Assembly (NCBI GenBank): GCA_964344685.1
Contig: CAYFOK010000003.1
Location: forward strand, 1 to 64,000
Source of the DNA: Scalindua sp964344685
GTDB taxonomy: Bacteria > Planctomycetota > Brocadiia > Brocadiales > Scalinduaceae
DNA: 64,000 bases
Direction of reading: 5' to 3'
Shown here piece by piece: positions 37,585-46,781 of this stretch (the stretch's first letter is position 1; each line of letters opens with the position of its first letter). The notes below the pieces were generated by a model. That model saw only the letters and a program-made list of their open reading frames with translations, searched no databases and was not told where the DNA came from. The translations under genes and the position numbers were made by a program.

Positions 37585-38589
37585 CTATTCCTCCGAATCT
37601 CGTCTCAATAAGAGCATTGCGAAGTTATACATTACGAAGTATTCCCACGCAAAAGGACCAAAGCCAAGGAAACCCGCAACGGGCATTTCAAATATCTTCA
37701 GGTTCTGCATGAAAGGAGCTGTGTAGATCCATTTTGACGGTGCCCAGTAGTTCCAGAACTCCCAGAGGAAACCGCAGATAAATCCTGCCGTGAAGAGAGA
37801 GAGGATCCTGTTCAACATTCCATTCTCCAGATCCCTTAGGAGAGAATCACCCCTGCTCGAGTACACAATCGGTTCTATCAACAGCACAAATCCGGTCCAT
37901 ACAAGTCCGAACAGATATTTAGCAGAACTTTGCGGCAGTAATAGTGGCGCCATGACGAAAAAGAAGCCAAGAACTATACCTCCGTAGATTATCCTGTTTG
38001 TCACTTTGAGTTTTGCAATATGAAATCTTTCGAAGATACGAAGGGTGTCCAGAAGTTCTGCCGTGAGAAACATCCCGGGCATTATCGTAGCGAATGCCAG
38101 CCCCATACCCAGGCAAAGCTCTACCGGATTTGTAGGTAAGCCAATATATTTCCAGTTGACGAGATGAAGGTTATAAAGCTCAAAGAGCAGCCAGATTATT
38201 ATCGACAGAGGGAGCTGTAGCAGAAAATTTCTTCTTCTGCTGCTTATTAGCGAGTTACCCTTCAGCCGGAAGATTATCGCATCTATCAGGAAAACGTAGC
38301 CCCACCAACACAAAGGTGTTGTCCACACACCTACACGGTGTGCTATATAAGAACTGTGTTGAAAGATAACAGCCAGCTCGGCAATTGAGATTAAGAAGAT
38401 ACCTATCCAGCCATATAATTTAAACTCGTATCTCTTGTTTGTTTTAGATTCCAGATTGTTCACGATAGTCATACTCAAAATTTTATTAAATCTCACCAGA
38501 CAGTCAACTAACTTTTTAAAACGATTCAATTCCGGAACCATTTTTCTTCTTGATTTTCTTTTTAACCATATACTATTATATGTGGTCAA
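37585..38589 (-). CDS. Polytopic membrane protein, lycopene-cyclase-domain-like
   Basis: Up to 334 aa with about eight membrane helices after a basic N-terminus; the true start may be one of several later ATGs. Two related segments, LLFELYNLHLVNWKYIGLP and FLWEFWNYWAPSKWIYTAPF, suggest an internal duplication of a Trp and Glu rich helix pair. This resembles the lycopene-cyclase-type membrane domain, by eye, but no carotenoid genes are near. Function not assigned. It is convergent with the TPR gene and divergent from the octaheme gene. Confidence 0.6.
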   Translation of the reverse strand: MTTYNSIWLKRKSRRKMVPELNRFKKLVDCLVRFNKILSMTIVNNLESKTNKRYEFKLYGWIGIFLISIAELAVIFQHSSYIAHRVGVWTTPLCWWGYVFLIDAIIFRLKGNSLISSRRRNFLLQLPLSIIIWLLFELYNLHLVNWKYIGLPTNPVELCLGMGLAFATIMPGMFLTAELLDTLRIFERFHIAKLKVTNRIIYGGIVLGFFFVMAPLLLPQSSAKYLFGLVWTGFVLLIEPIVYSSRGDSLLRDLENGMLNRILSLFTAGFICGFLWEFWNYWAPSKWIYTAPFMQNLKIFEMPVAGFLGFGPFAWEYFVMYNFAMLLLRRDSEE

Positions 38590-38708
38590 AACTACATTAT
38601 AGTAAAAGCCAAAACATTACCCACTTTGGGGAAGGCAATTCCACCGATGCGCCTTCCTGGTATAATTACTAATTTATTACTAGTAGAAAAAGCTAAGAAA
38701 GGAAGGGA

Positions 38709-40073
38709 ATGTACATGAGTAGAAAAAAGAAGATGTTCGTATTCTTTTTTGTATTTACACTGGCTGCTTGCGGGCTTTTTTCCTCTACGAATGCATACGC
38801 AGAAGGAGGACTCGGGAAACTTGCGAATGGCGAAGGTAAATGGGCCCAATTCTGGAAACCTATCGAAATGTTCCGCTGGTGGGATCCGGGACACTATTTT
38901 GAACCGGACAACAAGGTTGAAGGTCAATTTCAAGGCACAGATTGCATTACATGCCACAAAGTAACAACACCGGGAATTGTACTTGCCTGGAAGGAGAGTA
39001 AACACAGCGGTGCGGTAGTAACCTGTGACAAATGCCATGGAAATGACCACCAGAAGCTTGCTATGCCGACTCCTGATACCTGCGGGACCAAAGGGTGTCA
39101 CGCCAAACAGGTTAAACAGTTTAAATCTGAAAAGGAAGCAGGGCATCCAGCTCATGCGAGAGCTTTCCATCCGGACGTAGTTGAAGCGGGATGGCAGATC
39201 AGCAAACCTCAGCCTGAAGTTGCCGGGTGTGCGCAGTGTCATGCTGTTGAGAACAAATGTGATTCATGTCATTTCAGGCACACTTTCAAGGCCGCAGAAG
39301 CAAGACGGCCGGAGGCATGTGGGTATTGTCATAACGGCCCTGACCATCGTGACATAGAGTGCTATCAATCTTCTGCGCATGGAGTCATTACACAGATTGA
39401 TGGAGATAACTGGGATTGGAACAAAACTCTAAAGGCAGGAAATTACAGGGCACCCACATGTGCCTATTGCCACATGTACAAGGGTACTCACAACGCTGTT
39501 AAGAACACGGTATATGCCCATATGGGAGTGCTGGAGGTTGATCGCGGATCTGAAGAATATGCGGAAAAAAGAAAGAACTGGGTAGGCATCTGTAACGATT
39601 GCCATTCGTCTCGATTTGCAGCTGCGTATTTAAGAGGAGCCGATGAGACAGTCAAGGTTAGTCATACAAAAGTCAGAGAGGCAAAAGCTATTATTGAGGA
39701 CCTGCATAAAGATGGATTCCTGGAAGCCATGCCAAAGGACCTCGCTCCATATCTGGACGAAGGTCATAAATGGAACCTGGGAGGCAGGATGTATAATATT
39801 ACGGAAATCGAACGTGTATGGTTTGATATGCTTGTATACCAGGGAACTACTGTTTTCAAGTCGGCCTTCCATATGTCTACAGATATGCAGACATACGTGG
39901 CTGCCTTCCAACAGGACGAGTCTCTTTTAAAAGTAAAGTCCGAAGCAAGCAAGCTGAGGCGTTTAAAGGCTCTTGAAGAAAAAGTAGGTATCACACATGT
40001 ACCGTATGACTTCTGGAAGAAGGGTGAATACACAGATTCACTAAATGTAATTAAAAAAACAGAAGCGAAATAG
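38709..40073 (+). CDS. Octaheme cytochrome c, hydroxylamine-oxidoreductase-like
   Basis: 454 aa periplasmic protein with a signal peptide (VFFFVFTLAACGLFSSTNAYA). Heme attachment motifs: CITCH (79-83), CDKCH (106-110), CGTKGCH (125-131, a CX4CH form), CAQCH (174-178), CDSCH (184-188), CGYCH (204-208), CAYCH (251-255), CNDCH (295-299). That is eight, as in the HAO family. The C-terminal helical part (RVWFDMLVYQGTTVFKSAFH, then MSTDMQTY) is where HAO carries the Tyr cross-linked to the catalytic heme. The expected Tyr seems to be replaced, so a reductive member is more likely than an oxidase; an alignment is needed. A strong GGAAGGGA site precedes the start and a strong terminator follows. Confidence 0.92.
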   Translation: MYMSRKKKMFVFFFVFTLAACGLFSSTNAYAEGGLGKLANGEGKWAQFWKPIEMFRWWDPGHYFEPDNKVEGQFQGTDCITCHKVTTPGIVLAWKESKHSGAVVTCDKCHGNDHQKLAMPTPDTCGTKGCHAKQVKQFKSEKEAGHPAHARAFHPDVVEAGWQISKPQPEVAGCAQCHAVENKCDSCHFRHTFKAAEARRPEACGYCHNGPDHRDIECYQSSAHGVITQIDGDNWDWNKTLKAGNYRAPTCAYCHMYKGTHNAVKNTVYAHMGVLEVDRGSEEYAEKRKNWVGICNDCHSSRFAAAYLRGADETVKVSHTKVREAKAIIEDLHKDGFLEAMPKDLAPYLDEGHKWNLGGRMYNITEIERVWFDMLVYQGTTVFKSAFHMSTDMQTYVAAFQQDESLLKVKSEASKLRRLKALEEKVGITHVPYDFWKKGEYTDSLNVIKKTEAK

Positions 40074-40090
40074 AAAACTGTTGTTTTTTG

Positions 40091-40130
40091 AGAGGGTAGG
40101 AGATATCAGAACTTCTACCCTCTTTTTTTT
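40091..40130 (+). terminator. Rho-independent terminator of the octaheme gene
   Basis: AGAGGGTAG pairs with CTACCCTCT, followed by eight T, 18 bp after the stop. Confidence 0.92.
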
Positions 40131-40314
40131 GGAGTGCAGTAATCGCTGGCCTACCATTAATTGGCAATACTATTGGATTAAGGGTTTTTTGCCTAAGCAC
40201 ATACACGATCATCCCTTTTAAAATAACATTTTATCTCTTTACAATTTGTACATTAGATAGTAGATTGTACAGCTGTATACTAGAATTACAGGCTTCTGCT
40301 TCTCCCCAGCAACC

Positions 40315-40785
40315 ATGATAAAAAACATACTATTATTGTCAAAGACAACTAAATACATACTGTCATCATCTTTTGTAAGTATTGTTATTTCAATGTGTCT
40401 GCTCGTGAACCTTTTCACACCTGGATTGAGTACGGTAGTTAAAGACAATAAAAGTGCGGCTGTTTCGGATGTTTATCACACATGCGGATGTATGACAGGA
40501 GTACACAGCATGAACCAATGCTGCTGTGGAAATGAAGCAGGTATATCCGAAACGAAATGTTTACCTGAGATAGACTCTGAAAACGTATTCACTTCATTCA
40601 TACAAAGCCTGGCATGCGCCGGAGTCCCTGACCAGTTCACACCAATATCGTATAATATCAGCCTTCCCGAGAGTGGAGTTTCCTCACCCGGGCTTTTCCT
40701 GCTTTATTATATGGAACGACTGCAAACTGTCTTTCCTGATTCCATAAAGAATTCTCCCCCATACAAACCCCCAAGAATTACCTGA
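40315..40785 (+). CDS. Cys-rich exported protein, possible metal-related
   Basis: 156 aa. An N-terminal membrane or signal segment (SFVSIVISMCLLVNLF) precedes a Cys cluster (HTCGCMTGVHSMNQCCCGNE) and one more pair around KCLPEI and SLACAGVPDQFTPI. The motif CGC, CCC and the later ACAGVPDQFT block look like a metal-binding module, and proteins with a similar block are known beside heavy-metal efflux genes. The next plus-strand gene encodes an outer-membrane channel-like protein. The ribosome site is weak. I do not recognise a named family. Confidence 0.6.
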   Translation: MIKNILLLSKTTKYILSSSFVSIVISMCLLVNLFTPGLSTVVKDNKSAAVSDVYHTCGCMTGVHSMNQCCCGNEAGISETKCLPEIDSENVFTSFIQSLACAGVPDQFTPISYNISLPESGVSSPGLFLLYYMERLQTVFPDSIKNSPPYKPPRIT

Positions 40786-41028
40786 CTCTTCAAAAACACA
40801 TTTCTTATTTCATGATTTAATTGCAATTACGACTATACAGTAAAAGTACGTAAAGAACGGGAGCATTTGCATTACGCTCGCAGTGTCACTTTAGTCGTAC
40901 AGGCGTAACCCTTAAATGACCTTATGCATGGTTACGGTATTGCCCAAACTAAAGACTCTTTGCGTCTTAGTTGTTAAGTCTCAGCAGTAATTGCAATATA
41001 ACTTTTTTGAAACAAAAAGGAGTCAGCC

Positions 41029-42012
41029 GTGTTCTTTAAATGTATTAAATGGATATTACCTTTACTATTTATCAGTAGCATATTGTTTTTAAACCAGAAT
41101 CTCTCAACAGGATGTGACATTTGCGGAATAGGAGGCTTTGGAGGCAGCCAGGGCGGCTTAAAAGGCCAATCAGCATTCTCCGCTGAAACACAGAAAAAAA
41201 ATCAATTCTCACTCGGATTCTTTTTGGAGTATCAAAACTGGAAGCATGTTGCCCCGATTAAAGCACATCGTGTACATGAAGATGGCCGTGATGGACATGC
41301 GAGAAGAAGTGACTCAGTGTATAACACCGTTCTGGGTTATGGTGTTACTGACAAGTTGACACTTACGCTTCAGTTTCCATATGTAATCCGACAAGCAAGG
41401 CAAGTGGAGAGTGAAGAGTTTGTTGGACAGAGCGAAAGATCATCAGGCCAGGGAGATACAATTGCTTTTGGAAAATACCGTTTTTATGATAAGCTTTTTG
41501 GTGCCACTGCTATATTGGGAGTAAAGGCACCGACAGGAAGAACCAGTGAAACAGACAAACAGGGAGCGAGGTTTGAACCGGAAGAGCAGCCTGGAACCGG
41601 CTCAACAGATTTTTTGTTTGGTTTGGCATTAAATAAGATCATTGGCCGTTTTACTGTTGACGGAAGCGTACTCTACCAACTTAAGGGATCCGGAACTCAA
41701 GATTATGAATTTGGGGATATAGTAAGGGCCAATTTAATGGGTGCGTATGCACTCAAAGAACGTGGTAAATTCCCCGGTGTACAGCTGCTGGCAGGTGTTA
41801 ACACTCAGTTTGCGGAAAAGGACCATAAGAATTCTGACAAGATAAGTGATTCGGGCGGCACAACGGTATTCTTTTCCCCGGGACTATCCTGTCAGATAAC
41901 TGACAAGCTCAGCTCCTCGGCTACCATTATGTTGCCCGTTCTGCAGAATCTCGGCAGAGATCATCAGGAAGTAGATTCAAACATCTTGCTCAGCATAGGA
42001 TATAATTTCTAA
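41029..42012 (+). CDS. Outer-membrane beta-barrel, transporter-like
   Basis: 327 aa from a GTG with AAAAAGGAG upstream. Signal peptide (LPLLFISSILFLNQNLSTG) with CDIC just after it, a Gly-rich stretch and then alternating strands typical of the MetA-pathway/phenol-degradation outer-membrane family: TLTLQFPYVIRQ, FGKYRFYD, LGVKAPTGRTSE, ending SILLSIGYNF-like LLSIGYNF. It probably forms a pore; the substrate is unknown. The gene at 48336 is a distant paralogue. Its neighbour before it is the Cys-rich protein. Confidence 0.75.
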   Translation: MFFKCIKWILPLLFISSILFLNQNLSTGCDICGIGGFGGSQGGLKGQSAFSAETQKKNQFSLGFFLEYQNWKHVAPIKAHRVHEDGRDGHARRSDSVYNTVLGYGVTDKLTLTLQFPYVIRQARQVESEEFVGQSERSSGQGDTIAFGKYRFYDKLFGATAILGVKAPTGRTSETDKQGARFEPEEQPGTGSTDFLFGLALNKIIGRFTVDGSVLYQLKGSGTQDYEFGDIVRANLMGAYALKERGKFPGVQLLAGVNTQFAEKDHKNSDKISDSGGTTVFFSPGLSCQITDKLSSSATIMLPVLQNLGRDHQEVDSNILLSIGYNF

Positions 42013-42036
42013 ATGTGATCTATATTACGGAAATCC

Positions 42037-42073
42037 ACCCGCCTGACCAATCTGTTTGGCAGGCAGGTGGTTA
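42037..42073. terminator. Hairpin after the outer-membrane barrel gene
   Basis: CCACCCGCCTG pairs imperfectly with CAGGCAGGTGG, 25 bp after the stop. Downstream is ttagttttat with only a short T run, so termination is plausible but not strong. Confidence 0.45.
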
Positions 42074-42215
42074 GTTTTATAACAGATCAGACAGTCTGTA
42101 AGGTAAATACAGCAGAAAGGACTTTGCAAAGAGATAACTGAAGTAAACTTTTTCTCATCTATGCAAATCAATGATCTCTTTGTTGAAGCAAAACTCATTC
42201 ATATTGATACATCTG

Positions 42216-42998
42216 TTAGCTGCTATCACCTTTTTGAGCCTTTAGGATCGTAAGCTGCAATTCCTCGGCCTTCTGTAAGATAATACCAATTTGTACTATG
42301 GTATCATTGAATTCTATTACTGCACTCTCAGATTCGAACAGCACACTCCCCCCTTCCTCGTTGTACTCCCACTCACCCCACTCTTTTTCCATGACTAGCA
42401 GAGCCGACTGCACGTCTTTCATTATCTCTGCACTCAATTTATACAACTTACCTATTCTCTCTATATCTGCGGCTCTAAAAAAACCTTGCATGGTTGAATC
42501 GGTATCTGAAGATATAACTCGGCTTCCTATATGAGACTCTTTGAGTTTTGCCACCATATCATTGTTGAGCCTGACCAGTTTATTTGCAGCTGTTTCAGCA
42601 TGCTTCGCTCTCTCTATAGACTTGCCAAGATCTTCAGGGTCATTTATTGTGTTAAACTCTAAAGCAGCAAAAACCTTAACCACAGCATTCTCGTATTCGG
42701 AACAAACCGCTATCATCTCTTTAACAATTTCCGATACAGAGTCCAGAATGGCCACTGATTCACTGTCAAGACTACCCTTAAGCCTCTTAATCTCTTCGGT
42801 CTGTCCTCTCATAAACGGAAGCATCGAATTATTTCTATAGTTGGAATCACTTAATCCTCGTTTCGATTCCTGCTTCTGTTCAGAACGCACACCCTTTAAA
42901 CCTTGTAATAATTTATTTCTATCAATATATTTAGGCAAAAGCGTTGCAGCAAGGCTCAGGACAGAAAGTATTAGAAAAACCGAAACACTACGTTTCAT
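42216..42998 (-). CDS. Membrane-anchored helical protein of unknown function
   Basis: 260 aa with an N-terminal signal anchor (VFLILSVLSLAATLLP) and then a mostly helical, charged body (SIERAKHAETAANKLVRLNN, IGIILQKAEELQLTILKAQK). No family recognised. It is 76 bp downstream of cbiO on the same strand and could be part of the cobalt transport operon, but nothing in it suggests metal binding. Confidence 0.6.
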   Translation of the reverse strand: MKRSVSVFLILSVLSLAATLLPKYIDRNKLLQGLKGVRSEQKQESKRGLSDSNYRNNSMLPFMRGQTEEIKRLKGSLDSESVAILDSVSEIVKEMIAVCSEYENAVVKVFAALEFNTINDPEDLGKSIERAKHAETAANKLVRLNNDMVAKLKESHIGSRVISSDTDSTMQGFFRAADIERIGKLYKLSAEIMKDVQSALLVMEKEWGEWEYNEEGGSVLFESESAVIEFNDTIVQIGIILQKAEELQLTILKAQKGDSS

Positions 42999-43074
42999 TG
43001 TAATATATCCAGAACTACAGATTACTATTTTATAAAGAGGCAGAGAAAGAGCTCATCCGGGCAGGCAACTTCAT

Positions 43075-43950
43075 TCAGGCAGGCAAGATAGATCCGGCAT
43101 GCTGGACCTTATCCTGCCTTCTGAACAAATGTGCAAGCTCCTGCCTGGCCTGGCCAATTGTCAGAGGGAGTGGATTTAATGGCAGCTTTTCTTTGTCACG
43201 CAAAACTTCCATTAACTGTGCTATCTGCGGCAGTTCCAGCTTAAGATTGTTAAGTTTTTCTGAGTCTGTCAAAATACTCTCCGGAGTACCCTCCTGCACA
43301 ACTATACCTCTATCCATAATGGCAACCCTGTCCATATGGACAGGTACAAGGTCAACAGAATTTGTGGCAAGTATTATGGTAATACCCTGTTTTTTGTTTA
43401 GATCATTCAGTATTTTCATTACGGTCTTTACGCCATCAGGGTCAAGCCCGCTGGTTGGTTCATCTAATATGAGTACCTCCGGCTCCATGGCAAGAATTCC
43501 GGCAATACATATTCGCTTGCTCTGACCGTAACTTAGCGCGTAGATTGCCTTCCCGGCAAACTCTTTCATTTTAACCCGTTCGAGTGCAGTATTGACTCTG
43601 TTCATAATTTCATCATAACCTAGACCGAGGTTTGTAGGTCCAAAGGCAACATCCTCCTCAACCGTAGGCGAAATGAGCTGGTCATTAGGATCTTGAAAGA
43701 CCATCCCAACTTTTCTGAAAACCTCACTCGATTTAAACGTACTTAATGGTTTATTATCTAAAGCTACTGAACCTGAAACCGGTTTTAAAAGACCATTTAA
43801 ATGCTTCAGTAATGTAGTTTTCCCTGAACCATTTGCACCGAGTATAGCAAGAAACTCACCTTCTCTAACATCAATATTTGCCCCGCTAAGTGCTTGCGTA
43901 CCATCAGGGTATTTATGAATTATCCCTTCAACCTTTATCTTAATCGTCAT
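43075..43950 (-). CDS. cbiO: Cobalt/nickel ABC transporter ATPase
   Basis: 291 aa from the ATG at 43950 (a GTG 21 bp earlier is possible). Walker A GANGSGKTT, Q-loop VGMVFQDPNDQL, signature LSYGQSKR, Walker B EVLILDEPTSGLD. The PNDQL block and the order of neighbours mark the energy-coupling A component CbiO. It works with CbiQ, CbiM and the CbiN-like protein to import cobalt for cobalamin. Last firm gene of the riboswitch-controlled operon. Confidence 0.93.
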   Translation of the reverse strand: MTIKIKVEGIIHKYPDGTQALSGANIDVREGEFLAILGANGSGKTTLLKHLNGLLKPVSGSVALDNKPLSTFKSSEVFRKVGMVFQDPNDQLISPTVEEDVAFGPTNLGLGYDEIMNRVNTALERVKMKEFAGKAIYALSYGQSKRICIAGILAMEPEVLILDEPTSGLDPDGVKTVMKILNDLNKKQGITIILATNSVDLVPVHMDRVAIMDRGIVVQEGTPESILTDSEKLNNLKLELPQIAQLMEVLRDKEKLPLNPLPLTIGQARQELAHLFRRQDKVQHAGSILPA

Positions 43951-44054
43951 AATATAATTAATAGTCCTCACACAGAGGAACAGGGCTCACAAACAAAAAC
44001 AAAAGACAGCAGTTTATACCATTTATGATCTTCGTACTATTTCTTTTTAACCTT

Positions 44055-44837
44055 TTACCAGATAAACCCCAAACAGGAGAAAAGTGCAAGTAATATTACA
44101 CATGATAGAAGTATCACATAATCGGTTCCTGCTAATGGAGTGAGACGAACGGTAAGCACCCTCCCCCCATCATAGCCCCTGGAAACCATTGCAATATGGG
44201 CATTTTCCGCCCGGGTAATTGATCTGATAATCAGTGTACCTCCAAGACTTCCAAAAGATTTTATTGTCTTAAACCATGTAACATATCCCAACCTGCTTCT
44301 TTGCGAAGACATCATTGTCTCTGTCTCTTCAATCAGCAGAAACAGGTATCTATATACAAATGACAAAACTTCAATAATGGTCTCCGGAATCTTCATCCAA
44401 CGGGCGGCCATGCATATCTTTGAAATAGTTGTGGTAAAGGACAGTAAAAGCATTAGCATTACCCCCCCCGCCACCTTTGTGAATAGCACCAGGCCAGCAA
44501 GTAATCCCTCTCTTTTAAAAGCGAGATCATAACCGAAAAGCGTACCGGAAAACATTACTGTCTCACCTTTGTGCAGCCCCATTATAATCAGGATAAAAAC
44601 CCCAAATACAAACGGAATCATCATTCGAAGGCCTAATGTTATAAATGGTACTTTTATGGTCATTAGCAATATCAGGGATGTCACAAAAAACAGTAAAGGA
44701 AGAGTAATGTCATTAGACAAAATATTAAGGACCAGTCCGATGCCAATGTAAAACAATTTGACCCTTACCTCTATATTAGCCAGCCAATTGCTCCTTTGTG
44801 CAAAATGATCCATGACAACATGCTTTAATATTTCCAT
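44055..44837 (-). CDS. cbiQ: Cobalt transporter transmembrane component
   Basis: 260 aa with about six helices. Typical CbiQ blocks: the N-terminal NIEVRVKLFYIGIGLVLNIL, MSSQRSRLGYV (the ATPase-coupling helix) and VSRGYDGGRVLTVRL. It joins the ATPase to the CbiM substrate component. Between cbiN and cbiO on the same strand. Confidence 0.93.
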   Translation of the reverse strand: MEILKHVVMDHFAQRSNWLANIEVRVKLFYIGIGLVLNILSNDITLPLLFFVTSLILLMTIKVPFITLGLRMMIPFVFGVFILIIMGLHKGETVMFSGTLFGYDLAFKREGLLAGLVLFTKVAGGVMLMLLLSFTTTISKICMAARWMKIPETIIEVLSFVYRYLFLLIEETETMMSSQRSRLGYVTWFKTIKSFGSLGGTLIIRSITRAENAHIAMVSRGYDGGRVLTVRLTPLAGTDYVILLSCVILLALFSCLGFIW

Positions 44838-44897
44838 ATCTATTTTTTTAGACAGGTTAAAAGGAATTTAACCAATCTGGTTTATACTGTTATCCTG

Positions 44898-45269
44898 TCA
44901 GTTTTTTTCTTGTAAATCCTGCTTAGCTTTTCCCTCAACAAATAGTTTTCTGAAGTTGTATCCAATGATAATGCCACCGACAAGGCCAAAAAAGGTAAAA
45001 ACAAACAACAGGAGATCTCCCTGGTCTGTGTTTATATAAGGATCCCTTGGCGGATGACCATAATTTTCGGCATATTTCCCAACAATGCTCACATCAATTC
45101 CTGTCCATTTCCCCTCTTCTTCAGATGCTGTTGTTATCTCAGCTTCAATATTTTCAATCGGACCAGGCGTGTCTGGCCCTTTCGCATACAAGACATGCGA
45201 TTGAGAGAGACATAATATGAAAACAAAAACAGTTAAATATTTTATCACAACAGTAGTTCTATAATTCAA
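44898..45269 (-). CDS. cbiN: CbiN-like auxiliary subunit of the cobalt transporter
   Basis: 123 aa with a signal or anchor helix at the N-terminus (YLTVFVFILCLSQSHVLYA) and one near the C-terminus (LLLFVFTFFGLVGGIIIGYN). The periplasmic loop GIDVSIVGKYAENYGHPP followed by DPYINTDQGDLLLF has the CbiN/PDGLE-type layout. It starts 5 bp after the cbiM stop. The symbol is a family-level call; the loop is more like the long form seen in bacteria other than enterics. Confidence 0.75.
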   Translation of the reverse strand: MNYRTTVVIKYLTVFVFILCLSQSHVLYAKGPDTPGPIENIEAEITTASEEEGKWTGIDVSIVGKYAENYGHPPRDPYINTDQGDLLLFVFTFFGLVGGIIIGYNFRKLFVEGKAKQDLQEKN

Positions 45270-45274
45270 TAAAA

Positions 45275-46039
45275 TTATGCTTTAATAACCCTTAAGTTGT
45301 ATAAGATACTCGAACGGACTTTATATACGTAGGATAGGGCAAATCCAACTACAATACCTTCAGCAATACATAATGGCCCTTGAGAAGTAGCCATAAACAC
45401 AACAAAGATCTCTAGCATCGCCTTCGCACTGTGCATCAAAGCAATTGGAAACGACTCATCCCCTTCAAAAACCAGAAGTCCTAACCCTACAGAAGTTCCC
45501 ATATAAGTACACAAATCGGAAACTACTCCGGCCAGGAAACCACACCAGAACAGTTTAAGGCCAGCCCTCTGAGCCAGCCTGAATGCAAAATAGCCTGAAA
45601 AGGAACCAAGAACTCCCATTGAAAAAATATTAACACCCAGGGTAGTTAGCCCTCCATGTGCAAGGAAAAGAGCCTGTATGAAAAGCGCAATACCTGCTAT
45701 GACAACGCTCACAAATGGTCCCAACAATATCGCACTCATCCCTGTTCCTGCCGGATGCGCAGTTGCCATTCCATTCAGACCTACCACCGGAATTGGAAAA
45801 CACGAAAAAACGAACACGGCTGCCCCTACCAATCCCACTAACGGAAGGAAGCCCGGTACTTCCCTTTTCTTCTTTTTCAGCCTGAACGTACCAATGACAA
45901 CGAAGGGTATAATTAAAATAAACCAGAATATGGACCATTTTGGTGGCAATATACCTTCAGTAATATGCATTGCATATGCGACATGCGGCAACAGCAAAAG
46001 TGCAAAGATAACAAATATGCCTGATAATATCTTTTTCAT
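45275..46039 (-). CDS. cbiM: Cobalt transporter substrate-binding component
   Basis: 254 aa. A cleavable leader ends in AYA and leaves Met-His at the new N-terminus (MHITEGILPPKW), the metal-coordinating start of CbiM. Further His in FLAHGGLTTLG and AHPAGTGMSAILLGP also fit. Several membrane helices. Cobalt rather than nickel is favoured by the cobalamin riboswitch upstream. Confidence 0.94.
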   Translation of the reverse strand: MKKILSGIFVIFALLLLPHVAYAMHITEGILPPKWSIFWFILIIPFVVIGTFRLKKKKREVPGFLPLVGLVGAAVFVFSCFPIPVVGLNGMATAHPAGTGMSAILLGPFVSVVIAGIALFIQALFLAHGGLTTLGVNIFSMGVLGSFSGYFAFRLAQRAGLKLFWCGFLAGVVSDLCTYMGTSVGLGLLVFEGDESFPIALMHSAKAMLEIFVVFMATSQGPLCIAEGIVVGFALSYVYKVRSSILYNLRVIKA

Positions 46040-46063
46040 TTAAACCGGTCTAGTCACAAAGAA

Positions 46064-46110
46064 TGAAAAAAATAGCCCGCATCTTTTCACATTTAAAAAG
46101 GTACGGGCTG
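46064..46110 (-). terminator. Intrinsic terminator of the cbiM riboswitch
   Basis: On the minus strand AGCCCG pairs with CGGGCT, followed by a T-rich run, between the riboswitch and the cbiM start at 46039. It is the likely expression platform: ligand binding favours this hairpin. Confidence 0.75.
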
Positions 46111-46195
46111 TAAGTAAGTCTGCATACAAGTTAATTTGCTGCTAATTACCATATATACCTTCACCTTCTTTACCGTCGAAGTTCATGTGAAGCAA

Positions 46196-46372
46196 TTACA
46201 GGCAGGTCTTCTGACTATCGAATCGTCCTACTCATTGCGCCTTCCCATACGCCTGTAGCGAACAGTGGCCTGGCAATTTTCGTCATCGACTACAGCGGCG
46301 GGTCCGTTCCCCGTTCTACCAGGGATTCCCTTTTAAATTCCATCCTTTATGCCAGAATGGAATTACCTGTAA
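46196..46372 (-). promoter_or_regulatory. Cobalamin riboswitch upstream of cbiM
   Basis: Read on the minus strand it has AAAAGGGAATCC, GGACCCGCCGCTGTA, the B12-box GCCACTG, GGGAAGGCGC and GTCAGAAGACCTGCC, in the order of the cobalamin riboswitch. The ends pair as TTACAGG with CCTGTAA (P1). It should lower cobalt uptake when cobalamin is plentiful. Confidence 0.93.
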
Positions 46373-46414
46373 CCGTATTCTTTAATTGTTTAAGATCAAA
46401 AGTAAGAATGGGTA

Positions 46415-46443
46415 ATTCTACTTATAATACATAATCCTGTCAA
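46415..46443 (-). promoter_or_regulatory. Promoter of the cobalt transport operon
   Basis: TTGACA at 46443-46438 and TAGAAT at 46420-46415 on the minus strand, 17 bp apart. The predicted start lies about 35 bp before the riboswitch. Confidence 0.7.
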
Positions 46444-46781
46444 CTTAATCATATTCGCACCAAAGACACTGCTTTCGAAAGGAGGTAATCAAAGTACTCG
46501 GCGTCTTTGTCAGTGGAAGGGAATGCCTTCTTCAATTTATTGAGGGTTTTTCCTCTTGATTTTACTTTTTAACCTTATACTATGTATAACGTGTTAAGAA
46601 CAATGTTTCCGTTACTACTTGAAAAGAAAAACATGGCTCCATTATTTCTTTATTCCTGTATTGAATTTTCATAATATTCCAAATTTCTATAAAAGCCATC
46701 TGAAAAAAGCCGAAGTTACGGTCATTCTGCAACGGCTTATTTGACAAAACCAACCTATTAGTTTGCCTGGTAATAAATAAG
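46444..46781. other. Gap between riboswitch promoter and ankyrin gene
   Basis: No supported gene. CAAAGAC and GTCTTTG about 50 bp apart (46462-46512) could pair. An aggaggt string at 46481 has no good start codon after it. Confidence 0.35.

Noticed and set aside
46462..46512. CAAAGAC / GTCTTTG pairing near an aggaggt string as a leader peptide or small RNA
   Set aside because: No start codon at a proper distance and the pairing is short.
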